Shown one piece after another: positions 16,918-26,594 of a DNA stretch of 64,000 nucleotides (position 1 is the stretch's first letter; every line of letters begins with the position of its first letter). The stretch comes from JACRIM01 sp038042195 (GTDB taxonomy: Bacteria > Planctomycetota > Phycisphaerae > UBA1845 > UTPLA1): NCBI GenBank assembly GCA_038042195.1, contig JBBTET010000040.1, forward strand, positions 1 to 64,000. The letters are read 5' to 3'. The position numbers and the translations under genes were made by a program. The notes under the pieces are model-generated. The model was given only the letters and a program-made list of their open reading frames with translations, did no database searches and was not told the origin of the DNA.

Positions 16918-19035
16918 GTGGCATTCGTTCATCCGGGAATCATGATGGCAGCGGCCGGGATGGCACTCGCCCCCGTCGTCATCCATCTCATTCACCGGCG
17001 GCGATATCAGCGTGAGCCGTGGGCGGCGATGGACTTTTTGCTCGCGGCCCATCAGACGACTCGGCGACGGATTCAACTTCAGCACTGGGTGTTGATGGCA
17101 GTGCGGTGCATCGTCATTCTGCTCGTCGGAGCCACGGTGGCGCGTCCCTATTCGGCGCACTCGGCGTTGGGCAGCGCGGTCGGTCAGGCCCGATGCGACC
17201 GGGTCATTGTGCTGGATGACAGCCTATCGATGCATGCGCGACAGCCGGATGGCGGCACCGCCTTTGAGGCTGCGAAACGCAAGGCATTGGCACTGATTGA
17301 ACAATGTGGGGATGCCGACGGCGTGGCACTTCTGACGGCATCAACGCTGCCGCGAACCTGGATGAAACAGCCGGTGCATGATCGACAGGCCGTGCGCGGA
17401 CTGGTCGAGTCGCTCACCTGCGGGGCCGGGGGGAATGATCTGCCGAGTGCGTTGCGTGAGGCGTCGGCGATCCTCGGGCGCGGGGCGACGGTGGTGGGCG
17501 GGAGACTTGTGTATTGCATCACGGATCTGACCAAGTCTGCGATCCCATCGGCATCGGAGGCGCTGGACCTTCCCAACGTGGATCGTTTGGTGTGGGTGGG
17601 CGTCGCAAGCGCGGGGACGGCGAACACGGCACTGACCGAGTTTCGGATGTTGAGCCAATTGATCGGCACTGGGATTCCCGCGCGATACATGGTGCGCGTT
17701 GCGCATCATGGTTCGACGACGATGGACAAGGCCGACGTGGAGGTGTTGCTCGACGGGACCGTTGTGCATCGCGCCACGGTGGGACCGATCCCTTCGCACG
17801 GCGTGCAGGACGTGGAGATGGAGCTGCCAATTTCACGCCCGGGGGATCATCGGCTGACCGCGCGGCTCGTGAACATGGCGGATGACCTGCCGGAGGACAA
17901 CGTGCGGCATCTGGCCGCACGAGTGAGTGATACGCTCCCGGTCCTGTTGGTGGAGGGGCGTCTGTCGTCGGAGCAGGGGAGCCAGGGATTGCTATACGTA
18001 CACGCGGCACTGTGCGGTGAGGCGGCCGAAGGATCGTCACGATTTGTCGGCACGACGATCTCCGCGTCGGAATTGCAGGATCAGACGCTGTCGGACTATT
18101 CGCTCGTCGTGCTGGGAGACGTGCCGCGATTGTCGACGGAGGCATGGACTCGGCTTGGCGCGTATGTGAAGTCCGGTGGCGCGGTGATGATGTTTCTGGG
18201 CGAACAAGTCGCGCCGGATGGATACTCGCAGGCCGGCGAGTTGCTGACGTGCAAACTGGTCAGTCGCACCCTGTTGGAGCGCAATGCCGAGCCGCTTCGA
18301 TTCCGAATCGGGGATTCACAACATCCGGCCCTTGTCGATTTGAGCAGGCATGATCGGGGTGGTTTGCTGTTGGCCAACGTGTGGAGTCATTGGCGAATCG
18401 TGCCGCGCGATGGCGCGAGTCCGCGGACGCTGCTGTCGCTCTCAGATGGACAACCGGCATTGATGGAACATGTCATCGGGCGCGGCCGAGTCGTGACGTG
18501 GCTGATCGGTCCGGAGATCACGGACACGAATCTGCCCGCGAAGCCGGACTATCCGCCGCTGATGTTGAATCTGGCAACGCACCTGGCCGCGCCGCCAAGT
18601 ATCGACATGAACCTGACTGTGGGCCACACGTGGACGTGGCGTGGGGCAACCCTGCGGCCGGACGCGGTTGTGGAATTACGAACCCCCTCGGGGAAGGGCG
18701 GGCACATCGAGGCAAACTCGGGAACGGACGGACGAACCCAATGGAGTTGCCAAACCACAGACCAGCCGGGGTTCTACAGTGCTCGGCTCGACTCGGCCCG
18801 CGCCCTCTTTGCCGTGAACGCAGAGAACACCGACAGCGACTTGCGGCCGGCCGATGCGTCGGCGTGGCGGGCGCGATTCGGGCCGAAGTGCGACGTGGTC
18901 ACGGCTGCGACGGAATCGCAACGAGCAGCGGCCACCATGCCGCCCCGAGAGTTTGCCTCGCTGTTCGGATTCGTGCTGATCACACTGGTGGTGATTGAGA
19001 CTTTGCTGGCCACCTGGTTCGGGAGTCGTGGATGA
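16918..19035 (+). CDS. BatA-type membrane protein with VWA domain
   Basis: A 705-residue protein with a GTG start after GGGAGA. The N-terminal region (FVHPGIMMAAAGMALAPVVI, then HLIHRRRYQREPW and a second membrane helix near residues 60-75) is the BatA/aerotolerance-type membrane anchor. A VWA domain follows with VIVLDDSLSMHA, carrying DxSxS. The middle has beta-sandwich-like strands and a region resembling the class I glutamine-amidotransferase-like fold (LPVLLVEGRL, YSLVVLGDVPRLST). A last membrane helix lies at the C-terminus (FASLFGFVLITLVVIETLLA). The bulk is probably extracytoplasmic. Its stop overlaps the next start by four bases. Confidence 0.85.
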   Translation: MAFVHPGIMMAAAGMALAPVVIHLIHRRRYQREPWAAMDFLLAAHQTTRRRIQLQHWVLMAVRCIVILLVGATVARPYSAHSALGSAVGQARCDRVIVLDDSLSMHARQPDGGTAFEAAKRKALALIEQCGDADGVALLTASTLPRTWMKQPVHDRQAVRGLVESLTCGAGGNDLPSALREASAILGRGATVVGGRLVYCITDLTKSAIPSASEALDLPNVDRLVWVGVASAGTANTALTEFRMLSQLIGTGIPARYMVRVAHHGSTTMDKADVEVLLDGTVVHRATVGPIPSHGVQDVEMELPISRPGDHRLTARLVNMADDLPEDNVRHLAARVSDTLPVLLVEGRLSSEQGSQGLLYVHAALCGEAAEGSSRFVGTTISASELQDQTLSDYSLVVLGDVPRLSTEAWTRLGAYVKSGGAVMMFLGEQVAPDGYSQAGELLTCKLVSRTLLERNAEPLRFRIGDSQHPALVDLSRHDRGGLLLANVWSHWRIVPRDGASPRTLLSLSDGQPALMEHVIGRGRVVTWLIGPEITDTNLPAKPDYPPLMLNLATHLAAPPSIDMNLTVGHTWTWRGATLRPDAVVELRTPSGKGGHIEANSGTDGRTQWSCQTTDQPGFYSARLDSARALFAVNAENTDSDLRPADASAWRARFGPKCDVVTAATESQRAAATMPPREFASLFGFVLITLVVIETLLATWFGSRG

Positions 19036-21389
19036 GCGGCGTATTGGAATGGCTGCTGGGGTTGGAACGGATTCGCCTCTTCGACGGCGGACCGCTGGCC
19101 CTGCGCTTCGCGACGCCGCCGGCCCCATGGATCATGCTGGCCGGCGCGGTGGTTGCGGCCTTTGCGGTTCACGCGCTCTACAAACGGGAACAGGCCACAC
19201 CGACCTGGCGTCGCGTGCTTTCGGCGCTGCGATTCGGGGCGATTATGTCGGTGCTGTTCATCCTGGGGCAACCGTTACTGGTGTTACGGCGGAACCACGT
19301 CGATCCGTCGCGCGTGGTGGTCCTGCTCGATCGTTCGCAAAGCATGACCGCGTTGGATGAGCGAGCCACGTCGAGCGCCACGCCGCCGATCTCGCGTTGG
19401 TCCGCCGCACTGGATGCGATGACGCGGAAGGACACGGGGCTGATTCCGCGTCTGCTGGCTCGACATCGTGTCAACGTGTGGTCGTTTGCAGACTCCCCCA
19501 CGGTGGAATCGGAGATCGTTACGCCTGACGACAATTCCGCGCTTCAACAACGGCTGAACGCTTCCAAGCCCTCTGGTCCGCGCACCGATCTCGCGTCGGC
19601 GGTGATCGCGGCGCTGGAGCAGACGCAAGGCTCGCCGCTCGCCGCGATCATCGTCGCGGGTGATGGCCGGCAGACGCAGGACGCCCCGTTGGAGGCCGCG
19701 TTGGCCCAGGCGCAAGCGCGGTCGGTTCCGATTCACGTCATCTCGGCCGGCTCGGTTCATCCGCTGCCTGACCTGCGCATGGATTCGGCCGTCTGCGAGG
19801 ATGAGGTCTTCGTGCGCGACCGGGTCATCGTGCGCGTACGAACCGCGATCACGGGGTACGACAAGTCGGTCGATGCGGAGATTCAACTGCGCGAAACGAC
19901 GAGTGGAGAGATCCTCGCCTCGCGCGGGATTCAACTCGATCCGTCATCGCCGATGACCGCGATTGATCTGGCATTTCAACCCGGCCGCGCGGGGCGTAGC
20001 GCCTTGACCGTGGCGATTTTGCCGAGGCCGGAGGAATCGAACGTCGAGAACAACTCGACCGAGCTATCGGTCAACGCTCGTGACGAAAAGATTACGGTGC
20101 TGTATGTCGAAGGCCTGCCGCGCTATGAGTACCGCTACTTGAAGAACATGCTCCTACGCGAGCCGAGCATCGAGAGCAGTTGCCTGCTGCTCTCGGCGAC
20201 GGCGGGCTTCACTCAGGAAGGCAGCAAGTCCATTCGACGATTTCCGCAGAGTGTGGAAGAGTTGCGACCGTACGACGTGATCCTGCTGGGCGACGTGGAC
20301 GCACGGGCCGATTGGATCAGCCCGGTGCAGCTTGCGATGCTGGCCGACCATGTCACGCAACAGGGCGCGGGGATGGCGTTTCTTTCGGGGGAGTCGTTCG
20401 TGCCGCATCGGCTGCGACAGACGCCGCTGGAGAAGTTGTTGCCGGTGCGGATCGATCCTGATTTTCTGGGTCGCTACGAACAGAGTCTTGCGGATACGTT
20501 CGCACCCCGGCTGACGGTCGAGGGGCGGCAGAGCGGGTTATTCGGAATCGCAACGGACGAGGAATCGGATCAGTGGGTTGGCGCGGGGGCGGGGTGGTAC
20601 TGGTTTGCGCGCGTGCTCGGGCCGCAGCCGGCGTCAACAGTGCTGCTCACGCATCCGTCGGCGACGTCGGGGCAGGCGATGATGCCGCTGGCGGTGCTGG
20701 GCCGAGCCGGGGCGGGGCGGACGTTTTATCTTGGCACCGATGATTTGTGGCGGTGGCGGCAGACCATCGGCGAAGAGGAATATGAGGCGCTATGGCTTCG
20801 GATCATTCGCACGCTCGCACGGAGTCGTCGGCTCGGCGCGGAGTGTCCGTGGCGGCTCGACGTGGATCGAAAGCGTTACGAGGTCGGGCAGCGCGTTCAT
20901 GTTCGACTGACGGCGGCCGAAGGCGTGCTCTCCACCGATGCCGGTGAATTGACCCTTCGCGTCTCCGAGTTGCAGCGCGGCCTTACGAATCGGATTCCGT
21001 TGCGCCCCACGCATCCGGGGGCGCGTGAGTTTGAAGCGGACTTTACACCGGACGCCTCCGGTCAATACGACCTTGCCCCGCAGTTGCCAGAGCAGAGCGA
21101 CGGCTGCAAGAAGCTCGCGGCGTCCATCAGCGTGACGAGCGTGGATCACGAACGGTTGCGCCCGGAGGCCGACCCGGAATTGCTACGCATGATTGCGTCA
21201 CGCACAGGAGGCAAGTTCACCCGAACCGGTGACGACCCCTCGGCGCTCGCGGACCTGATCCCGGATCGAAGCGTGCAGATCCCCGACGACGTAGAAGAAC
21301 CGTTGTGGGATAAGCCGATCATCGTGGTCTTGTTTGGATTGATGATCGTGGCCGAGTGGATCGTTCGGAAGACGCGAGGATTGCCCTGA
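19032..21389 (+). CDS. VWA / glutamine-amidotransferase-like membrane protein
   Basis: A 785-residue paralogue-like partner of the preceding gene. Two N-terminal membrane helices (about 36-55 and 65-85) precede a VWA domain with VVVLLDRSQSMTA (MIDAS DxSxS). A class I amidotransferase-like domain begins at KITVLYVEGLPRYEYRYLKN and continues through RPYDVILLGDVDARADWISP. A C-terminal helix (IIVVLFGLMIVAEWIVR) anchors the end. Such proteins recur with MoxR and DUF58 in planctomycetes; the amidotransferase-like domain lacks an obvious catalytic Cys-His-Glu triad and is probably structural. Translationally coupled to the upstream gene (ATGA). Confidence 0.83.
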   Translation: MSGVLEWLLGLERIRLFDGGPLALRFATPPAPWIMLAGAVVAAFAVHALYKREQATPTWRRVLSALRFGAIMSVLFILGQPLLVLRRNHVDPSRVVVLLDRSQSMTALDERATSSATPPISRWSAALDAMTRKDTGLIPRLLARHRVNVWSFADSPTVESEIVTPDDNSALQQRLNASKPSGPRTDLASAVIAALEQTQGSPLAAIIVAGDGRQTQDAPLEAALAQAQARSVPIHVISAGSVHPLPDLRMDSAVCEDEVFVRDRVIVRVRTAITGYDKSVDAEIQLRETTSGEILASRGIQLDPSSPMTAIDLAFQPGRAGRSALTVAILPRPEESNVENNSTELSVNARDEKITVLYVEGLPRYEYRYLKNMLLREPSIESSCLLLSATAGFTQEGSKSIRRFPQSVEELRPYDVILLGDVDARADWISPVQLAMLADHVTQQGAGMAFLSGESFVPHRLRQTPLEKLLPVRIDPDFLGRYEQSLADTFAPRLTVEGRQSGLFGIATDEESDQWVGAGAGWYWFARVLGPQPASTVLLTHPSATSGQAMMPLAVLGRAGAGRTFYLGTDDLWRWRQTIGEEEYEALWLRIIRTLARSRRLGAECPWRLDVDRKRYEVGQRVHVRLTAAEGVLSTDAGELTLRVSELQRGLTNRIPLRPTHPGAREFEADFTPDASGQYDLAPQLPEQSDGCKKLAASISVTSVDHERLRPEADPELLRMIASRTGGKFTRTGDDPSALADLIPDRSVQIPDDVEEPLWDKPIIVVLFGLMIVAEWIVRKTRGLP

Positions 21390-21402
21390 CCAGGAGTGAT
21401 GC

Positions 21403-24400
21403 GTGTTGCATGAGTCGAACAATCTGGTCCGTTCGCTGAGCAAACTGCGGCGGCAGCTTCGCGCGATCCTGGTGATCGACGGCGTCTCCCGGCTTGCCGC
21501 GGCAATGCTCGGCACGTTTGCGTTGCTGGCTGTGTTGGACTGGTGGGTACATTTTCCACCGCTGGTGCGGGCGAGTTTCCTGCTGGCGTCCGTGGTATGG
21601 ACGGTCGGCTGGACATGGAAGCGCATCTGGCGGCCGTTGATGCGGCCCATCGCGCTGGATCAACTGGCGTTGTCGCTACAGACACTGACGACCAGCCAGC
21701 GCGATCGACTCGCGGGTGCGGTCGCGCACATGGAGGGCGCGGGGCATGGCGATCAGTCGCTATGGTCGCGGGTGACGTTGGACGCGGGTGACGAGGCGGG
21801 GAAGCTGAATCTTTCGCTCGGGTTGAATCCACGGCGCGCCGTTCGCTCGACCGTGGCTGTCATTGCAGTCGCGGCGGTGTTGGTGTTGGTCGCGATGAAG
21901 TTGCCCTCGTGGATGGCCGTCGGTCGACAGCGCATGGTGTCGCCGTTCGCCAATGTGCAGTGGCCCAAGTCCACGGAGATTGCGCCGCTGTCGGGTGACA
22001 TGCTGGTCGCACATGGCGAGACCATGACGGCGGAGATGCGCCTGGCGCGCGGCGACGATCCGAATCAGCGGGCGTTCATCCATTGGCAAACTGCCGGGCG
22101 ACCGGTTGAAAAGGCGATGATGCGTCGAGATGCGGACGGTGTGTATCGACGACTCTTGGAACGCGTCACGTCGGATACGACTTACTATTTCTCCGCCGGT
22201 GATGATGAAACCTCGGCACGGCCGGGCGTTGTGCGCGTGGTGCATCGGCCGACCGTCGCATCGGCCAAACTGACGATCACGCCGCCGACTTACGCAGCAC
22301 ATCTGCCGGTGCGAGAACATCCCTTGAGCGATCCGCGCGTGTCGCTGGTGCGCGGGTGTCGCGTGCGATTGGACATCATCGCGGACCGGAGCGTCGTGTT
22401 TGGTGAAACTTCGGCCGCATCGCGCGTCGTAGTCGAGTCCGGCGGTGTTCTCCCGATTCAGTCAGACGCGACAGTCGGCACGACCGGGTCCATTCAACTG
22501 GAGGCCGACGCGGATAGTGCCTTTGAGATCATTCTCATTGATGAGAATAAGTTTGAATCTCGCGGTGGCTCGCGTTACCAACTCGACGTGGTGCCGGATC
22601 GACCGCCGGCCGTGGCGATCAAAGAGCCGACCGGATCGCTGGAGGTGACGCCGGACGCGACGGTGGATGTGCTCATTCGTGCTGAGGATGACCTGGGGAT
22701 CGCGCGAATGTCATTGCTCGTGGCGGCGAAGAGTACGGAGTTCAGCCTGGTCGCGGACCTTGCAACGACGTCTGGCGCTGCGCCGACGTCGGCTGCCGTG
22801 ACGACGCGGACGGGTACCTATGCGTGGAATCTAGCCACGCTTCACCCAACGGTTGGGGATGTGATTGACTATGTGGCCGAGGCGACGGATTTTTATGAAT
22901 GGCGCGGCGAGCGACACAAACCGGCTCGATCCGCCGTCATGCGGCTGAACGTGGTGTCGCCGGAGCGATTCGCCGAGCGGCTGCATCAGGACGTGTTCGC
23001 GTTGCGGGGCGGATTGCGGAAACTGCTGTCGAGCCTCGAAGCGATTCGGAGTCAAGTGCAGCAATTGCAACACCGAGATTCGGGGGACGGCCGGCGTGAG
23101 ATCGTTGAGCGCATCACGGGCGAGACTCGCAAGCTGCTCCAACAGGCGGATGAGACGGCGAAACGCTTCGCACAGATCAATCGCCGCGCGGAGATGAACA
23201 AGGCGGGGCAATCGGAGCCGAGCCGGCAGGCGCAACGTCTGGCCAAACGCCTGGGCGATTCCGTCGTGGAGGGCGTCAGTCGGGCCGCGAAAGAACTGGG
23301 CCGCGTCGAACGGGAAGCGTCCGAGGCAGCGCGGCGTGAACAATTGGAAACTTCAACGTCGGCGCTCAAGGATGCCGCCGATGGATTGCGGGCCATGTTG
23401 GACGAGGTCGAGCAGTGGGACAGCTTTGATGAGATGGTTCGCAAGCTGCACGATCTGATTGATGCACAAGAGGGGCTTGCACGTCGCACGTCACGGTTGA
23501 TGCGGCAGCCGCCTGACGCGATTTCGCAGGATGCGGCTGCCGTGGCCGCGGATCAATCGGTGGCCGAGTCGGATGCGTCGAAGCTGATTGGTGCGATGGA
23601 GACGCTGGCGACGCAGCTTCAAGAGCGCGATCGTCCGTCGTCGGAATCGTTGACGCGGGCGGCGCAGGCGGCGCGGCTGGGAAGTTTGTCACAGGTCATG
23701 ACGGAGTCGGCAGAGGCCGTGCGAGCCATGCGATTGGTGGAGGCGGCGTCGAATCAGGAGCGGGCGTCGGCGGTACTTCGCACGATGCTCGTGGCCCTTC
23801 GGGAAAAGCCGCAGCGCGAGTTGGAACAGCTTTCGCGGCAGGTGCAGGATGTTCGGCAGAAGCTGATGAAGATTCTCGCCGTGCAGGAAGACCTGCGAAA
23901 GAAGACGAACGCGACGCGCGGGACCGAGGACGCCACGTCGCGGATGACGTTGCTTGCTGATCGTGAGGCGAGTCTGGAGACCACGACGCGCACGCTGACC
24001 GAGTCGATGAAGATCAACGGGGCCGATGCGGACGAGGCCAAGGATGAGTTGTTGGCTGCGTCGGACCACATGGCGGCGGCGGTGACGTGGTTGAAAGATA
24101 CTGAAGCGGTCGAGGCGGATGAGGCCCAGCGCGGCGCGATCGAGGCCTTGAAGAAGAGCCTGGGATACCTGGAGAAGATCGAGGACCAGGCCCTTTCGCA
24201 GCTTGCCGAGCAGTCGATGGCGGCGATTGTCGAGTCATTGAAGGAGATTCGCACTCGGCAGGCGTCGTTACGTGAACAGACCGCGGCGGTTGACACGCGA
24301 TTGAAAGGGCGCGAGGGCATTCCCCGCGCGGATGGGTTGACGATGAACCGGCTCGCAAAGGAACAGGCCGGGTTGTTGGAGCCGCTCGGCGCGGTGCGCG

Positions 24401-24846
24401 CGAAAATTGAGAAGTCCGTAGTGTATGACTATGTGTGCGGCCAGGTCGGTGAGGCGATGAAGGCAGCGGGCGAGGAATTGGTTGCGCATCGCTGTACGCC
24501 CGCGATGGCGCGGCAGGATCAGGCGTTGAAAGATTTGTCTCGGCTGATTGAGGCGGTGGACGACGCTGCGAAGAAGGATGACCCTCGGTTCGCTTCGGAG
24601 AATGCCGGAGGCGGTGGGCTGAACAAACCAACGCCGTCGAACCCGGTACCGACGCTGGCTGAGTTGAAAATCCTGCGACTGCTTCAGACGGAGTTGAACA
24701 CCGCCACGACGGACCTCCATCAAAAATGGCCCGACGCAGCGGGGCGCGGGGAGGATCAAGTGAAGCAGGTCGACTCACTCGGCATCAGCCAACGCAGGAT
24801 TCAGGAGATGGCCCAGAAGATGATTGAGAAGGCGGGTGGACAATGA
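21403..24846 (+). CDS. Large membrane protein with extended coiled coil (DUF4175-like)
   Basis: A 1147-residue protein with a GTG start after CAGGAG. Two N-terminal membrane helices (about 25-45 and 47-65) and a third near 150-170 (VAVIAVAAVLVLVAMKLPSW) precede beta-rich extracytoplasmic domains (about 180-510). From about residue 525 to the end the sequence is almost entirely helical, charged and heptad-like (LQQADETAKRFAQI, LSRQVQDVRQKLMKILAVQE). This organisation recalls DUF4175-type proteins found beside MoxR clusters. It could span or organise the envelope. The stop overlaps the next start (ATGA). Confidence 0.78.
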   Translation: MLHESNNLVRSLSKLRRQLRAILVIDGVSRLAAAMLGTFALLAVLDWWVHFPPLVRASFLLASVVWTVGWTWKRIWRPLMRPIALDQLALSLQTLTTSQRDRLAGAVAHMEGAGHGDQSLWSRVTLDAGDEAGKLNLSLGLNPRRAVRSTVAVIAVAAVLVLVAMKLPSWMAVGRQRMVSPFANVQWPKSTEIAPLSGDMLVAHGETMTAEMRLARGDDPNQRAFIHWQTAGRPVEKAMMRRDADGVYRRLLERVTSDTTYYFSAGDDETSARPGVVRVVHRPTVASAKLTITPPTYAAHLPVREHPLSDPRVSLVRGCRVRLDIIADRSVVFGETSAASRVVVESGGVLPIQSDATVGTTGSIQLEADADSAFEIILIDENKFESRGGSRYQLDVVPDRPPAVAIKEPTGSLEVTPDATVDVLIRAEDDLGIARMSLLVAAKSTEFSLVADLATTSGAAPTSAAVTTRTGTYAWNLATLHPTVGDVIDYVAEATDFYEWRGERHKPARSAVMRLNVVSPERFAERLHQDVFALRGGLRKLLSSLEAIRSQVQQLQHRDSGDGRREIVERITGETRKLLQQADETAKRFAQINRRAEMNKAGQSEPSRQAQRLAKRLGDSVVEGVSRAAKELGRVEREASEAARREQLETSTSALKDAADGLRAMLDEVEQWDSFDEMVRKLHDLIDAQEGLARRTSRLMRQPPDAISQDAAAVAADQSVAESDASKLIGAMETLATQLQERDRPSSESLTRAAQAARLGSLSQVMTESAEAVRAMRLVEAASNQERASAVLRTMLVALREKPQRELEQLSRQVQDVRQKLMKILAVQEDLRKKTNATRGTEDATSRMTLLADREASLETTTRTLTESMKINGADADEAKDELLAASDHMAAAVTWLKDTEAVEADEAQRGAIEALKKSLGYLEKIEDQALSQLAEQSMAAIVESLKEIRTRQASLREQTAAVDTRLKGREGIPRADGLTMNRLAKEQAGLLEPLGAVRAKIEKSVVYDYVCGQVGEAMKAAGEELVAHRCTPAMARQDQALKDLSRLIEAVDDAAKKDDPRFASENAGGGGLNKPTPSNPVPTLAELKILRLLQTELNTATTDLHQKWPDAAGRGEDQVKQVDSLGISQRRIQEMAQKMIEKAGGQ

Positions 24847-25541
24847 AGGGAAAAGGCACAAAGGCACCCACCGCGGCGGGTAAACTGCGGCACAAAGGCA
24901 CGAAGGTGCGTTTCTCCCTTTGTTTGATGGGGTTGTTGGTCGGTGTGCAGTTTGGTGTCCGTGCCGAACCGATCCCTCCTACCGCACCCGCGTCACAGCC
25001 TACCACGCGCCCGGCAATCGATCAGGAATTGGTGAAGAAGCTGCTGGGCGGCGAGTCGTCCACGCTTGACACGGTGGAATCCACGCTGGCCGAGATGAAG
25101 GCGGCGTCGGCGCGGCTTGCCGAGAACCACGACGTCGGACCACAAACGCAGCAATCACAAAAGCGAATCGTGGAGGGCATCGATCAACTTATCGAGCAGG
25201 CCCGGCGCAACCGTGCATCGAGCAGTTCGCAACAGACGGCGCGTCGCCCGGCTGAGCCAAAAGCCGGCGACCGCAAGCAACAATCCTCAGCGCGTAAGTC
25301 TGACGCCTCGGACCCCGGCAAGACCGGCAAGGGAGGCATGGGTGCGCCGGCCAACGACAAGAAGGCCACGGCCACTCGCGCCGATGACAAGGCCGAACTG
25401 TCTCGTGGTTGGGGCTATCTGCCGTTGCGCGATCGGCAGGAGGTCTCGCAGGGTTTCGACGAGCAATTCATGGGCAAATACCGCGAGGAGATCATCCGTT
25501 ACTATCGTGATCTGGCAAAGGCTGCCGAGAAGAACAAGTAG
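24843..25541 (+). CDS. Secreted hypothetical protein of the MoxR operon
   Basis: A 232-residue protein. A basic N-terminus leads into a hydrophobic core (LCLMGLLVGVQFG) and a VRAEP cleavage-like site near residue 42, so it is probably exported. The mature part has a helical segment (LVKKLLGGESSTLDTVESTL, then coiled-coil-like residues to about 125), a low-complexity Lys/Ser/Ala linker, and a conserved-looking C-terminus, RGWGYLPLRDRQEVSQGFDE followed by KYREEIIRYYRDLAKAAEK. I have seen this kind of tail on proteins of such clusters but can assign no function. It overlaps the coiled-coil gene by four bases. Confidence 0.7.
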   Translation: MKGKGTKAPTAAGKLRHKGTKVRFSLCLMGLLVGVQFGVRAEPIPPTAPASQPTTRPAIDQELVKKLLGGESSTLDTVESTLAEMKAASARLAENHDVGPQTQQSQKRIVEGIDQLIEQARRNRASSSSQQTARRPAEPKAGDRKQQSSARKSDASDPGKTGKGGMGAPANDKKATATRADDKAELSRGWGYLPLRDRQEVSQGFDEQFMGKYREEIIRYYRDLAKAAEKNK

Positions 25542-25544
25542 GAC

Positions 25545-26594
25545 ATGCCGCGAACCACGATCATCGCATTGCTCTGCACGCTATTTATTCTGACCGGACT
25601 ACTCGTCGCGCAACCGCCCACGACTCAGCCCACAGCCGACAAATCGCACGGCCCCGCGCGGCCCCATGACGACGGCCCACGCATTCAACTCGCCGTGAAC
25701 AAGGGGCTGACCTGGCTGGCGAATCAGCAACAGCCCGACGGCTCGTTTGGCAGCGGCTCGCAATACGGTCGGCACGTCGGTATCACGTCGCTGGCCTGCA
25801 TGGCCTATGTGAGCGACGGCAGCGTCCCCGGTCGCGGGCCATACTCGCGCGTCGTGGAGAACGGGCTGAACTTCGTGCTGACCTCGTGCTCCGATCAGTC
25901 GGGCCTCATCGCGGCGGAGACGTCGTACGGTCCCATGTATGGCCACGGATTCGCGACGCTGTTTCTCGCCGAGATGTACGGCATGTCGCCGAAGGCCGAC
26001 CTGCGAGAGAAATTGCAGAAGGCCGTCGCATTGATCGTGCGCACCCAGAACGACCGCGGCGGCTGGCGGTATCACCCGGTTCGCGCCGATGCGGATATCT
26101 CCGTAACGATCTGCCAGATCATGGCACTGCGGGCAGCGCGCAACGCCGGCATCGAGGTACCCAAGAGCGTCATCGACCGGTCGATTCAATACGTGAAGGA
26201 CAGCCAGAATCCCGATGGCGGGTTTCGGTATATGCTCGACTCGTCCGGCTCGATGTTCGCCCGGTCGGCGGCGGGCGTGGCGGCGCTGTATTACGCGGGG
26301 ATTTATGATGACCGGAGTACGCGGCGCGGATTGACGTATCTCAAAAAGTTTATTCCCGGCAAGACCGAGGAGCAGACGCACTATTTCTACGGCCACTATT
26401 ACGCTGCGCAGGCCATGCACCTCGCCGGCGGGCCGCATTGGGCCGAGTGGTGGCCTGCAATACGAGATGAGTTACTCTCCAAGCAGGCCCCCGACGGCTC
26501 CTGGCGCGGCGAGGCGGGAACGGAGTACGGCACGGCGATGGCGATGATCATTCTTCAGATGCCGAAGGAAACGATGCCGATCTTTCAAAAATGA
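25545..26594 (+). CDS. Prenyltransferase/squalene-oxidase-repeat (alpha/alpha toroid) protein
   Basis: A 349-residue exported protein (hydrophobic leader to about residue 22, LLVAQPP). It contains several QW-like repeats of the terpenoid cyclase/prenyltransferase toroid fold: LTWLANQQQPDGSFG, IVRTQNDRGGWRYHP, IQYVKDSQNPDGGFRYML and LSKQAPDGSWRGEAGTEYGT. The catalytic DxDD of squalene-hopene cyclases is not apparent, so a binding or structural role is more likely than cyclisation. The start is three bases after the previous stop, and the stop overlaps the NPCBM gene by four. Confidence 0.82.
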   Translation: MPRTTIIALLCTLFILTGLLVAQPPTTQPTADKSHGPARPHDDGPRIQLAVNKGLTWLANQQQPDGSFGSGSQYGRHVGITSLACMAYVSDGSVPGRGPYSRVVENGLNFVLTSCSDQSGLIAAETSYGPMYGHGFATLFLAEMYGMSPKADLREKLQKAVALIVRTQNDRGGWRYHPVRADADISVTICQIMALRAARNAGIEVPKSVIDRSIQYVKDSQNPDGGFRYMLDSSGSMFARSAAGVAALYYAGIYDDRSTRRGLTYLKKFIPGKTEEQTHYFYGHYYAAQAMHLAGGPHWAEWWPAIRDELLSKQAPDGSWRGEAGTEYGTAMAMIILQMPKETMPIFQK

